Part shown: positions 26,851-36,013 of the stretch, piece by piece
How the letters are laid out: each line of letters starts with the position of its first letter
How positions within the stretch are numbered: position 1 is the first letter of the stretch
Assembly (NCBI RefSeq): GCF_029909975.1
Contig: NZ_CP094516.1
Coordinates: forward strand, 7,418,501 to 7,482,500
Reading direction: 5' to 3'
Origin: Bradyrhizobium sp. ISRA430
GTDB taxonomy: Bacteria > Pseudomonadota > Alphaproteobacteria > Rhizobiales > Xanthobacteraceae
Length of the DNA: 64,000 bases
Program-made: the position numbers and the translations under genes
Notes under the pieces: generated by a model
The model's input: the letters and a program-made list of their open reading frames with translations, nothing else
The model's database searches: none
What the model was told of the DNA's origin: nothing

Positions 26851-27237
26851 ATGCAGGCTCCTACAGCGACTACGGAGATTAAGACACTTGAAGATCGTCG
26901 CTACAAGGCAATGTTGAACAACGACGTCGCCACGCTCGATCAGTTGCTCTCCGATAAGCTCGTATACACGCATTCTAACGGTCAACGCGACACGAAGGAG
27001 CAGTATCTGGGCCACGTCGAATCGGGTCATTTCAAGTACTTCGCAATAGCGAGGCCCGAAGAGGAAATACGCGTGTTCGGTGACATGGCGATGGTCGTGG
27101 GACGGATGGTCGCGCGAGTTGCGGTCGCCGGCTCCGAAAGGCAATTGGACAATCGCTCGCTCGCGATCTGGATCCGACAAGACGGTCAGTGGAGCCTGCT
27201 TGCCTATCAGCCCACGCCCATTCCACGGACCACCTGA
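26851..27237 (+). CDS. NTF2-like protein (SnoaL/DUF4440 type)
   Basis: A 128-residue small cone-fold protein. The motifs LEDRRYKAMLNNDVATLDQL near 13 and LSDKLVYTHSNGQRDTKEQY near 33 are typical of DUF4440-type nuclear-transport-factor-2-like proteins, with IWIRQDGQWSLLAYQPTP near the C-terminus. Family members act as isomerases, cyclases or small-ligand-binding proteins in catabolic and polyketide pathways. It lies 17 bases after the SDR stop, so the two are co-transcribed. Confidence 0.85.
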   Translation: MQAPTATTEIKTLEDRRYKAMLNNDVATLDQLLSDKLVYTHSNGQRDTKEQYLGHVESGHFKYFAIARPEEEIRVFGDMAMVVGRMVARVAVAGSERQLDNRSLAIWIRQDGQWSLLAYQPTPIPRTT

Positions 27238-27353
27238 TACGACACTTTGCGGCGGCGTGGCGAAGGGGCCGGCGAAGAAAAGTCGCCGCCACGGCAGATA
27301 AACATCAATAGGACCTGTCGCGGGCTGCCATGCTGTAGTAGGAGCACAAAGTT

Positions 27354-27923
27354 ATGGCCGAAAGCAAGAAACTCAACGTGCTCGGCATTTCCGGGAGCTT
27401 GCGCAGGAAATCCTACAATTCCGCAGCTCTCCGAGCGGCATGTGAATTGGCGCCGGCTGGAATGACAATTTCCCAAGCCGAAATCGGCGACCTGCCTCAT
27501 TACAACGAAGATATCCGGGAAGTCGGTTATCCTGCGGCGGTCGCACGCTTCCGATCGCAAGTGGCGGCAGCGGACGCGGTCCTATTCGTATCTCCCGAAT
27601 ACAATTATTCGATTCCGGGAGCGCTGAAGAACGCGATCGATTGGGCTTCGCGGGGTCCCCTTCAACCGTTCAACGGCATGCCGGTGGCGATTATGGGAGT
27701 GAGCGGGGGAATTCTTGGGACCTCCAGGGCCCAGTATCAGTTGAGGCAGATGCTAGTCTACCTTAACGCCTTTCCTGTCAATAAGCCCGAAGTGATGATC
27801 GGTCAGGCGACGTCTCGATTTTCCGAGGACGGGCGTCTCCACGACGAGCCGACAAGATCCATGGTCTCCGAACTCTTGCAATCGCTGATGTCTTGGGCCC
27901 AAATCATAAGACGAACGGGCTGA
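27354..27923 (+). CDS. NADPH-dependent FMN reductase
   Basis: A 189-residue flavodoxin-like reductase. The FMN phosphate loop GISGSLRRKSYNSAAL is near residue 10, followed by DAVLFVSPEYNYSIPGALKN near 75 and WASRGPLQPFNGMPV. These fit the NADPH:quinone/chromate reductase (ChrR/ArsH-like) family. It may reduce quinones formed from phenolics, or supply FMNH2. The preceding 116-bp gap has no recognised feature. Confidence 0.92.
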   Translation: MAESKKLNVLGISGSLRRKSYNSAALRAACELAPAGMTISQAEIGDLPHYNEDIREVGYPAAVARFRSQVAAADAVLFVSPEYNYSIPGALKNAIDWASRGPLQPFNGMPVAIMGVSGGILGTSRAQYQLRQMLVYLNAFPVNKPEVMIGQATSRFSEDGRLHDEPTRSMVSELLQSLMSWAQIIRRTG

Positions 27924-27985
27924 CTAAGAAGGGTCCATGATCCAGCCCGATCGCAGACCAAAGTGACCGAAGGTCGGAGGTTCTC

Positions 27986-28924
27986 ATGAAGGTTGGTCTC
28001 GTTGGCATTGGAGGAGTGGGTAGGGCTTGCTTACTGGCCTTGGTGACTTCCAGCAGCGCACAGGAGATCGTGGTCGTCAATAGGGACCGGGCGCGAGCCG
28101 AAGGCACCGTTACGGACATCCAGTATGGTGCAGCCCTCATTAGACCCGTGAAGCTCTTGGCCGGTGAGTATCCCGATCTTCAAGGCGCCGACCTTGTGAT
28201 CGTGACCGCAGGGATCAACGAAAGGACTGGCGGTGCAACGGACAGGAACGATCCCAAGGGGCGCTTGCGCCTTCTGTCCGCAAATGCAGAAATCTACCGT
28301 GATTTGATACCGAAAATCCTGAAGGCGGCTGCAGACGCTATTCTGCTCATCGTGACGGATCCACCAGATGCGCTTGCCGATCTCGCGCGAGAGACAGCGG
28401 GGCATGAACGCGTACTGAGCGCCGGCACCTTTCTCGATACTCAACGCTTCCGATTCCATCTTGCGGAGCAGTTCGGCGTGCATCCATCGGCGGTCGAGGC
28501 GCAAGTCGTCGGCGAACACGGGATTTCGCAGGTGTTTCTGTGGTCCTCCGCTCGCATCGGCGGGGCGCCTATCCGAAAATTATTTGAAGGAAAAAGCAAT
28601 CCCGACTTCTCCGACTTCAAACAACGCATCGAACGGGAGGTCCGATATGCCAACATAACCATTATCGAAGGCAGTGGGGCCAGCCAACTCGGGATCGGGC
28701 TTGTGACCGCTCGGCTCGCAAATGTCATTCTCCGCGACGAAAGGCTGGTGCTCCCAGTGGGCTCCTATCACCCAAACTACGGTACGACTTTGTCGCTTCC
28801 CACGATGTTGGGGCGGCGGGGGATCATTCGCACCTTCGATCCTGATATGGACGATGGCGAGGCAAAGGCGCTCCAGCGGAGTGCTGAAGTACTGCGCCAA
28901 GCCGTTCAGCAATCGAGAGTTTAG
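27986..28924 (+). CDS. Lactate/malate dehydrogenase family protein
   Basis: A 312-residue NAD-dependent 2-hydroxyacid dehydrogenase of the LDH/MDH superfamily. The N-terminal GIGGVGRACLLAL is the Rossmann loop. SAGTFLDTQRFRF holds the substrate-binding Arg and the Asp of the catalytic pair, and the catalytic His is in VVGEHGISQVFLWS. Two oddities stand out: the usual GEHGDS is GEHGIS, and the specificity loop after AGINE is unusual (TGGATDRNDPKGR). It may act on a 2-oxo acid other than pyruvate or oxaloacetate. Confidence 0.85.
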   Translation: MKVGLVGIGGVGRACLLALVTSSSAQEIVVVNRDRARAEGTVTDIQYGAALIRPVKLLAGEYPDLQGADLVIVTAGINERTGGATDRNDPKGRLRLLSANAEIYRDLIPKILKAAADAILLIVTDPPDALADLARETAGHERVLSAGTFLDTQRFRFHLAEQFGVHPSAVEAQVVGEHGISQVFLWSSARIGGAPIRKLFEGKSNPDFSDFKQRIEREVRYANITIIEGSGASQLGIGLVTARLANVILRDERLVLPVGSYHPNYGTTLSLPTMLGRRGIIRTFDPDMDDGEAKALQRSAEVLRQAVQQSRV

Positions 28925-28982
28925 CCGTGACTAATCCCGCGATCGTTTGATCGACATGGCGAAGGCTCAGTAGAGATCCAGC

Positions 28983-30125
28983 GTGCGGCATGACTCAACG
29001 AGAGAGTGGTTGATCGAAGAGGGTCGCTATCTTCAGAGACCAGAAGCGCTGTTGTCCGGCGTCATTGATCACCTGTTGGCGAGCGGTATCCCGCTGTCCC
29101 GAGTACGGCTGTCTCCGCGCGTATTGAGCCCCGTCTCCTGGGCTACTGGGCTTCTATGGTCCCGGCGCTCCGGGAGCATCGAGAAATACGAGGTCCCTCA
29201 CGACATCAGCGAGACTCCAGGGTTCGCCGGCAGCCCTTTTGACGTGATCTATCGAACCGAACGTCCTTTCCGCAGACGCCTCGATCGAATTCAACCTCGT
29301 GATCATCGCATGCTGGCCGCTTTGAAGGAAAGCGGCGAGACGGACTACCTTGCGATTCCGATGCGTTTTAGTGATGGCAGTTTGCACGCCGTGAGCTTTT
29401 CGACCGACCGCGAATCAGGATGGAAGATCTCGCATGTCGCCGCTCTTGAGGACGCCGCGCAGGGTCTTGCCATTGCCCTCGAGCCTATGGTGTTACGAAG
29501 GCAAACCCGGGAGCTCTTGGCGACCTATATCGGTCGCGAACAGGCCAGTCGCGTTTTGGACGGTCATGTTCGTCGGGGTTTTCACACCACTCTAGAAACT
29601 CCGATGATGTTCGCGGATGTCGCCGGATTCACCAGAATGAGCAACGTCGAGCCGATCGACAAGATAGTTGCGCTCTTAGACGACTATTTCGGTGCCCTAT
29701 CTGATGCAGTTTCCAAGCACTCGGGAGAGGTTCTGAAGTTCATAGGCGACGGCCTGCTTTCCATTTTTCCCCCATGTAATGGTGAGAGTCCTGATATGGG
29801 GCGCAGACGGGCCTACTCTGCACTGTTGGATGCGCGTGAGAAGCTTGGCGCTTCTGGTCGATCGCTCGCATTCCGAGTGGCTTTACACTTTGGGCAGGTG
29901 GCCTACGGCAATGTGGGCGGCATCGACCGTCTCGACTTTACTGTCGTGGGTCCAGCAGTAAATCTCGCAAGCAGATTGCAGGCGGTGGCAAAGGAGATTG
30001 GCCGCGAGGTCTTAGCCACCAGAGAGTTCGCAGCTAACCTCGATGAATTCGAGGCGATTGGATCCGTTAAAGTGCGCGACTTCTCAGATGAGATTGAGCT
30101 GTTTGCGCCGCGTGTTTGGCCTTGA
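28983..30125 (+). CDS. Class III adenylate/guanylate cyclase
   Basis: A 380-residue soluble protein. An N-terminal domain of unknown function (about 1-180) is followed by a cyclase homology domain. The metal-binding aspartates are Asp212 (FADVAGFTR) and Asp256 (KFIGDGLLSIF), and the transition-state region VVGPAVNLASRL is near 320, with Pro where many cyclases have Asp. No membrane segment is obvious. It starts with GTG. Rhizobial cyclases of this N-terminal type are common and some act in nodules; here it separates the LDH-like gene from a NodD-like regulator. Confidence 0.9.
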   Translation: MRHDSTREWLIEEGRYLQRPEALLSGVIDHLLASGIPLSRVRLSPRVLSPVSWATGLLWSRRSGSIEKYEVPHDISETPGFAGSPFDVIYRTERPFRRRLDRIQPRDHRMLAALKESGETDYLAIPMRFSDGSLHAVSFSTDRESGWKISHVAALEDAAQGLAIALEPMVLRRQTRELLATYIGREQASRVLDGHVRRGFHTTLETPMMFADVAGFTRMSNVEPIDKIVALLDDYFGALSDAVSKHSGEVLKFIGDGLLSIFPPCNGESPDMGRRRAYSALLDAREKLGASGRSLAFRVALHFGQVAYGNVGGIDRLDFTVVGPAVNLASRLQAVAKEIGREVLATREFAANLDEFEAIGSVKVRDFSDEIELFAPRVWP

Positions 30126-30279
30126 ATTTGGAAGAAGGGGATCCCGCAAGCGTCGATCGACATCCGTGGATTGCAAGGAAATAGGAGAATGCCTCCATCC
30201 TTTCGTATAACGGGGCGGGCGGGAAACCGTATCTGAACATATGACCTAAAGTAAATTGTAACCCAGCTGAGAGGCTCCG

Positions 30280-31188
30280 ATGCATTTTCGCAATCTGGAC
30301 TTAAATCAATTGGTGAGCCTTAATGCGTTGTTGACGGAGCGAAGCGTTACGCGCGCGGCCGAAAGATTGTACGTGACCCAGTCCGCGATGAGTGCTGCAC
30401 TGGCTCGCTTGCGCGTCTATTTTGGTGATGAGTTGCTTGTCAAAGTTGGTCGTCAAATGCAGCTTACGCCGTTTGCGGAACAATTATCTGGGTCTGTTCG
30501 CGAGGTGATTATCCGTGTGCAGACGGTTATATCAGCGAGACCCCAGTTAGACATTTCGAAATTATCTCATGAAATGCGCATCGTGGCTTCTGACTTCGTC
30601 GCGAGCGTACTCCTGCCAAGCGTGTTGCGAAGGATCAGTCGAGAAGCACCTGGATTGCAGGTGGAAATACTGCCGGTGATGGGCACTCGATTCTTGGAGC
30701 AGCTGGAGCGTGGAGAAATCGACATCTTGATCATTCCAGAAGCATACGCTTCGGAGGATCTCCCGTTCATGCCGTTGTTCTCGGAAAAGTATTGTTGCAT
30801 TGTTGATGCTGACGCTGCTCCCCTAACATTGTCTCTGGAGGGGTACTTCAGTATGAGGCACATAGCTGTAAAGCCGTTCATGTATGATGTGGATCATCTT
30901 TCCTTTGAGGAACGTCACATCAGGCAGTCTGGAAGGCGGCGGCAGATCGATGTCACCGCACCCAATTTCACACTCATGCCGGAATTGATTGTCGGCACGA
31001 AGCGCATCGCGACGGTCCATACGCGTCTAGCACAGCAATATATCAAGCATTGGCCGCTCAAAATCCTGCCGTGTCCGATAGATATCCCGCCGTTAGTCGA
31101 GGGCATTCAAAGCCCACCACATCTGGCTGGGGTTTATGCCGTCACTTGGGTGCGAGGCCTGCTGAAAGAAGAGGCTCTGAATCTCTGA
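30280..31188 (+). CDS. LysR-family regulator of the NodD/NahR-like group
   Basis: A 302-residue regulator. The N-terminus MHFRNLDLNQLVSLNALLTE and RSVTRAAERLYVTQSAMSAA strongly resembles NodD and NahR, including the helix-turn-helix, followed by LARLRVYFGDELLV. The effector domain is conventional. It lacks enough NodD-specific signature for that symbol. Neighbours are aromatic-catabolism genes, so it probably senses an aromatic inducer. It has its own 154-bp upstream space after the cyclase. Confidence 0.88.
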   Translation: MHFRNLDLNQLVSLNALLTERSVTRAAERLYVTQSAMSAALARLRVYFGDELLVKVGRQMQLTPFAEQLSGSVREVIIRVQTVISARPQLDISKLSHEMRIVASDFVASVLLPSVLRRISREAPGLQVEILPVMGTRFLEQLERGEIDILIIPEAYASEDLPFMPLFSEKYCCIVDADAAPLTLSLEGYFSMRHIAVKPFMYDVDHLSFEERHIRQSGRRRQIDVTAPNFTLMPELIVGTKRIATVHTRLAQQYIKHWPLKILPCPIDIPPLVEGIQSPPHLAGVYAVTWVRGLLKEEALNL

Positions 31189-31477
31189 CGGGCCGATCTA
31201 CCTGCCGCCTTTCCGGTTATCAGGAACGTAAGATCGCAAGCGCGGTGCCTGCCATCCGACCGAGCCGAAGCGGACGCCATGACCCGTCCACTTAGCTTCG
31301 CCAGTCCTCAATGAGAGAACAGCCCGATGCATAAACGGCATTGATGCGTCGGAGCGATAACATTCATTTTCCAACGATTCACTCTCCCAGTAAGAACGCG
31401 GCATAACGAAGGCTCGCGTTGGGACTACTAGTCCCGCGGTGTGCTGTTCAAACATTCAGGAACAGTGGGAGGTGCAA
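31189..31477. other. Intergenic region before the CocE-type hydrolase
   Basis: About 290 bases without a gene I can support. No nod box or -24/-12 element was found. Confidence 0.4.
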
Positions 31478-33235
31478 TTGACCGAGGATAGAGCGCAGAA
31501 CCAAATCGTCCAAGACCTCGACGTCATGGTGCCAATGCGGGACGGCGCCAGGTTGGCTGTCGACGTGTTTCGTCCCGCGGAATCTGGAAAATACCCGGTC
31601 CTCTACGCCTGTGCCTTGCATAACAAGGATATGCAGCATCCCGGCATGGCTGACGTCATTCCACCGCAGCCTGCGCACTCCTCATTGTGGTTTGGCCCGA
31701 TTGAGGCCGGCGACACGCGGCGGCTGCTCAAGAACGGCTATGTGCATGTGATCGCCCAATCTCGTGGTGTCGGGAAATCGGAAGGCGAATTTATGCAGGA
31801 GGAATGGGATCATTATGATCTCATAGAATGGATCGTCGCCCAGCCTTGGTGTGATGGCAGCGTCGGGATGATCGGAATTTCGGCTTTCGCCGGTGAGCAG
31901 TGGCGATCGGCGGCGCAGCAGCATCCAAATCTGAAGGCGATCTTTCCTTACGATGCGTGCTCGGCATACGGGGAGATCTGGGGCTTCCGTGATTTTCATC
32001 CGGGAGGGGTGATCCAGACAATGCCGTATCTCTTGGACGTTTTCAGTTGCGTTCACGAAAGTAGAGGAATCCCCCAAGTGCTGCCCGAACCCCACGAGAC
32101 GTGGTGGAAGGAGGCAATGGCGAACCCCGATTACAAGATGTACGCCAACCTCTACAACATTCTTACCCAAAAAGGGCAGCGTTCAGGCTTGATGTATCAG
32201 GTGATGGTCGATCCTTACGAAGATGAGGCGACACTGACGAAGGCTGAGGAAAAGTTCAAGAAGATCCAGATTCCGTTTTACACGGGGTCCGGTGCTTATG
32301 CTTACACGTACAAGATGCATTGGCAGGGGGCGCAGCACTATTTCCAGAACTGCAACGCGCCGAAGAAGTTGATTTTCACCGGCCCGGCGCATGTTGAGCG
32401 TCCATTCCATTCGTACCACGATGAAATTATCCGCTGGTTCGACCATTGGCTGAAGGGAAAGCAGACGGGCATCATGGACGAGCCCGCTGTCAAGTATTGG
32501 GTCATGGGAGCCAACAAGTGGCGGACCGGGGCCGACTGGCCGTTGCCTGAGACGCAATGGAAGAAGATGTTTTTGAGCGGTTGGGAGCGTTTAACTGAGG
32601 AGGCGCCCGAGCCCTCTAGCCACACCAGCAATGCTGACAATGAGCCGGACTCGTTCGTGCAAATGCCTCTCACTAAGACGAGGAAGATTCAGAAGTTGCG
32701 CTACATGACGGACCCGTTGCCCGAGGATCTTCTCGTTGCCGGTCCGATTAGTCTGACGCTCTACGCCGCAATCGACGACGATGACACGAACTGGATCGTG
32801 GTCCTGAAGGACGTGGGCCCGGACGTGTCCGTTGTGACGGCCAGAGAGGGAGAACGTGACGTCCCGACCGACCTGAAGGAGCGGGAACTTACGCGAGGCT
32901 GGCTGAAGGCATCCTATCGAGCGCTGGATGAGGCGAGATCAAAACCATGGGCGCCATTCCACAAGTTGACGAGGGAGGCGCGAAAGCCCGTGGTGCCAGG
33001 GGAGATCAACGAGTACAAGATTGAAATCTTGTCGACTGCCAATCAGTTCAACAAGGGGCACCGAATCTGCCTCGAAATCATGAGCATGGATGTTCCGACG
33101 GGCGTCTGTGCCATGACGAACGTAGAGTACGCTCCGTATCACATCTGCCGAAGCAAGACGGTTGTTCACAAGGTCTACCACACCGCTGACCATCCATCTC
33201 ACTTGCTGCTGCCGATCATTCCGGCGGAGAAGTAG
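31478..33235 (+). CDS. CocE/NonD (S15) family hydrolase
   Basis: About 585 residues from TTG 31478, preceded by GGGAGG with five-base spacing; GTG 31439 is the longer alternative. The alpha/beta-hydrolase core is present: VPMRDGARLAVDVFRP near 18, AQSRGVGKSEGEF near 98 and the nucleophile Ser in VGMIGISAFAGEQW near 130. A His lies in GPAHVERPF, and a C-terminal jelly-roll domain starts near 380 (VAGPISLTLYAAIDDDD). Members cleave esters or amides, cocaine esterase being the example. No signal peptide is seen. Probably first in the operon with DoxX and liv genes. Confidence 0.88.
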   Translation: MTEDRAQNQIVQDLDVMVPMRDGARLAVDVFRPAESGKYPVLYACALHNKDMQHPGMADVIPPQPAHSSLWFGPIEAGDTRRLLKNGYVHVIAQSRGVGKSEGEFMQEEWDHYDLIEWIVAQPWCDGSVGMIGISAFAGEQWRSAAQQHPNLKAIFPYDACSAYGEIWGFRDFHPGGVIQTMPYLLDVFSCVHESRGIPQVLPEPHETWWKEAMANPDYKMYANLYNILTQKGQRSGLMYQVMVDPYEDEATLTKAEEKFKKIQIPFYTGSGAYAYTYKMHWQGAQHYFQNCNAPKKLIFTGPAHVERPFHSYHDEIIRWFDHWLKGKQTGIMDEPAVKYWVMGANKWRTGADWPLPETQWKKMFLSGWERLTEEAPEPSSHTSNADNEPDSFVQMPLTKTRKIQKLRYMTDPLPEDLLVAGPISLTLYAAIDDDDTNWIVVLKDVGPDVSVVTAREGERDVPTDLKERELTRGWLKASYRALDEARSKPWAPFHKLTREARKPVVPGEINEYKIEILSTANQFNKGHRICLEIMSMDVPTGVCAMTNVEYAPYHICRSKTVVHKVYHTADHPSHLLLPIIPAEK

Positions 33236-33307
33236 ATCGGTTCAGGCGCTCTTCGCTCCTGGCTAAAGTCATGTTCATCTCATGGTTTCCCTCTCAGAGA
33301 CGTCGAT

Positions 33308-33757
33308 ATGCAGCGCGAGCCATATGTCCGTTCTAATGATGTTGCATTGCTGATCGCGAGAATCTGCCTTGCGGCACTATTTCTGTTCGGTGCGACCCGA
33401 AAACTCGGGAATCCAATCGGTTTAGCGCCGTTGATCGCCGCGAAGGGGTTGCCGTTTCCGGAGGTGCTTTCCGCGCTTGCGCTGCTTGCCGAGATCGGTG
33501 GGACCGTGTTGCTCTTGACGGGCTTCATACCAAGATTCACGGCGATCGGGCTTGCTGTGTTTGTGGTTATGGCGACGTGGATCGGACATAGCTTTTGGAC
33601 GTATCCGCCCGAAGCTCAAGCTGGGCAGGTGATACATCTCTTCAAGAATGTCGCGATCATTGGCGGCCTGGTTCTCTACCTGGCGAGTGGTCCTGGTAGG
33701 TTCAGCCTCAGCGTAAAGCGGACACCTCTGGTCGGCGCTCGCGGACCGAACATATAA
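33308..33757 (+). CDS. DoxX-family membrane protein
   Basis: A 149-residue protein with four hydrophobic segments. RICLAALFLFGATRKLGNP near 17 and AEIGGTVLLLTGFIPRFTAI near 62 are typical of the DoxX/SURF4-like family. The role is not settled in general; members accompany oxygenases and quinone metabolism. It sits between the hydrolase and the first Liv transporter. Confidence 0.85.
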   Translation: MQREPYVRSNDVALLIARICLAALFLFGATRKLGNPIGLAPLIAAKGLPFPEVLSALALLAEIGGTVLLLTGFIPRFTAIGLAVFVVMATWIGHSFWTYPPEAQAGQVIHLFKNVAIIGGLVLYLASGPGRFSLSVKRTPLVGARGPNI

Positions 33758-33877
33758 GTGCCGGCGGCGACCAGCCGAGAAATCCAAGGAAACTTCATGA
33801 CGAGGGGTCGGCGTTCCGACTGAAAATGCCGCTCGCCGGCGTATGCGAACGAAATGAGAGTGTAACCGAGGAGGAAG

Positions 33878-35095
33878 ATGATGCGATCGATGCTGCGAAG
33901 GGCGCAGACAGCTACGATAGTTGGAAGCCTGATGATCGCAGGCAGTTTCGCTGCTGTCGCGCAGGAGAAGGTTCGTATTGGTTACGTCATTTCCAAGACT
34001 GGTCCCAACTCGGGCGGGGCAATGACGACCCAGGTGCCCAACTACAAGCTCTGGATAAAAGAGCTCAATGATCGCGGCGGGCTGAACGTTGCAGGCAAAC
34101 GGATAGCGATCGAGCTAATCGAACATGATGATCGGTCCAGTTCGGAGGAGGCGGTACGTGCCACCGAACGGCTTCTAACGCAGGACAAAGTCGATCTAAT
34201 GCTGGCTCCTTGGGGCACAGCTATCAACCTCGCTGTCGCGCCACTCTACGCTCGCTCCGAGCGTCTTCTGATCACGCCAACCGCCATCACCGACAGGGCC
34301 CCAGAGCTGGCGAAGCGCTGGCCGCTCAGCTTTTGGCTCTCGGGTACAAGCGCCTCGTACGCCGACGCATTGGTGGAGCAACTCAAGCGGTTAAGAGAAG
34401 CTGGAAAAATTGATGCCGGTGTGGCTATGGTTTCTGTCGGCGATGGCTTCGGCATTGATCTTGCTGCCGGCTTTCGTGCAGCGGCGAAGAAAAATGGGTT
34501 CGAGATAAAGTTCGACAAGACCTATCCTGCAGGGACACAGGATTTCGCGCCCATCGTGAATGAGATGAAGGCGAAGGACGTGAAGGTCTTCGTTGCCTTC
34601 TCTTATCCGCCGGATACGATTGCGCTTACCGAAGAAGCGCAACTGCTCGATTACAATCCGAGCGTCTTCTATATTGGAATCGGTGGGGCGTTCCCGCTCT
34701 ATCGCAATCGCTTTGGCAGCGCTGTTGAAGGCGTAATGACGCTCGGCGGCATCGATCCCAAAAGCGACGATGCCAAATCCTATATCGCACGCCACAAGGA
34801 AGTGACCGGCCAAGAACCTGACCGTTCTGGCAGCTTCACGATGTATGCTGCCCTACAGGCGCTCGAGCAGGTCATTGCTGAGGTCGGTCTCGATCAGAAA
34901 CGTATTGCCACCCGCCTGAAGGAAGGAACATTCAAGACGATTCTTGGCGAAGTGTCGTTCGCCGGGCAACAAATGACCAACGCGCCTAAGGTCGGCCAGT
35001 GGCAAAACGGCGAACTAGCCGGGTTAGCTCACGATGGAAATTCCGGTGCGACCGAAATGGTCTTTCCAAAGCCGGTGTGGCGGAAGTCCAACTGA
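33878..35095 (+). CDS. Periplasmic substrate-binding protein of Liv-type ABC transporter 1
   Basis: A 405-residue family type I periplasmic-binding protein (LivK/Leu-Ile-Val group). A signal peptide runs to about residue 28 (cleavage after AAVA), and the mature protein starts EKVRIGYVISKTGPNSGG. GGAGGAAG precedes the tandem ATG start. It is followed by two permeases and two ATPases, so the transporter is complete. Related systems import amino acids, aromatic acids or other carboxylates; next to a hydrolase and aromatic genes, the latter is plausible. Confidence 0.92.
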   Translation: MMRSMLRRAQTATIVGSLMIAGSFAAVAQEKVRIGYVISKTGPNSGGAMTTQVPNYKLWIKELNDRGGLNVAGKRIAIELIEHDDRSSSEEAVRATERLLTQDKVDLMLAPWGTAINLAVAPLYARSERLLITPTAITDRAPELAKRWPLSFWLSGTSASYADALVEQLKRLREAGKIDAGVAMVSVGDGFGIDLAAGFRAAAKKNGFEIKFDKTYPAGTQDFAPIVNEMKAKDVKVFVAFSYPPDTIALTEEAQLLDYNPSVFYIGIGGAFPLYRNRFGSAVEGVMTLGGIDPKSDDAKSYIARHKEVTGQEPDRSGSFTMYAALQALEQVIAEVGLDQKRIATRLKEGTFKTILGEVSFAGQQMTNAPKVGQWQNGELAGLAHDGNSGATEMVFPKPVWRKSN

Positions 35096-35146
35096 GGCTT
35101 AGCGCCCAATCTATGACCTGCTGGTTAGCCGGATATGGGAGTTCCC

Positions 35147-36013
35147 ATGTTACTGAACGCCGTCCTGTCCGGCATTTCGCTCGGTGCGATCTACGCCATC
35201 ACTGCAATGGGCTTAACATTGCAATACGGTGTCGCTCGCATCATGAACCTCGCCTACGGCGAGATGATCGTCGTTGGCTGCTTCGTGGCTTTCGTGCTGT
35301 TCAATCATTTCCAGCTGAGCCCGCTCATCACTGGAACGTTGGTCGCGCCGGCGATCTTTGGACTTTCTTGGAGCATCTACCGCGGAATGTTGGTGCCGCT
35401 TGTCCAGCGAGCGCCGGACGCCGGTGCGCTCGAGACGGATTCGATTCTCTTCACCTTTGGACTCTCGTTCGCGATCCAGGGGCTACTGCTTGTCCTGTTC
35501 GGTGGCAACTTCACCAGTTATACATACCTGAGCGTACCGGTTGCCATATTCGGTGCGGTCATGGCAGCTAATCGCCTCATAGCGTTATTTTGCTCATTGG
35601 TGATTGGTACTGTGCTTTGGTTTTTCTTGACGCGGACGCGGAGCGGTACTGCGTTGCGCTCAGTGGCATCCGATGAAGTCGGGGCATCCCTCGTCGGCGT
35701 CGATATTGTACGTGCCTCGGCTCTCGCTTTCGCATTGGGCGGTGCAGTTGCCGCGCTTGGCGGCGTACTGTTCAGCACCTTTATCACTTTTTCCGCGCAG
35801 CTTGGCGTGACGTTCACGATGAAGGCGTTGATTGTCGTGATTATCGCTGGCGTTGGCAATATTGCCGGTGCGCTGCTGATTGGTTTGCTGCTTGGTCTCG
35901 TCGAAGTGTTCGTTACAGCCTTCCTTGATCCAAGTCTTACGATTGCTGTTGTGTACGCCGTGTTCATCCTGACCCTGATGTTCTACCCGCGCGGCCTCTG
36001 GAGCTCGACATGA
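35147..36013 (+). CDS. Liv-type ABC transporter 1, permease LivH-like
   Basis: 288 residues from ATG 35147, which has GGGAG five bases upstream; ATG 35135 adds four. LSGISLGAIYAITAMGLTLQ and YGVARIMNLAYGEM at the N-terminus are the LivH hallmark, with about eight hydrophobic segments and the coupling region SDEVGASLVGVDIVRASALA. Its stop overlaps the livM start. Confidence 0.92.
   Translation: MLLNAVLSGISLGAIYAITAMGLTLQYGVARIMNLAYGEMIVVGCFVAFVLFNHFQLSPLITGTLVAPAIFGLSWSIYRGMLVPLVQRAPDAGALETDSILFTFGLSFAIQGLLLVLFGGNFTSYTYLSVPVAIFGAVMAANRLIALFCSLVIGTVLWFFLTRTRSGTALRSVASDEVGASLVGVDIVRASALAFALGGAVAALGGVLFSTFITFSAQLGVTFTMKALIVVIIAGVGNIAGALLIGLLLGLVEVFVTAFLDPSLTIAVVYAVFILTLMFYPRGLWSST

Noticed and set aside
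30180..30280. Possible nod box upstream of the NodD-like LysR
   Set aside because: I searched by eye for the ATC-N9-GAT repeats and the AATCGATT core and found none here or elsewhere in the window.
30280..31188. Calling the LysR gene nodD
   Set aside because: The N-terminal domain resembles NodD and NahR alike, and the effector domain does not show enough NodD-specific sequence.
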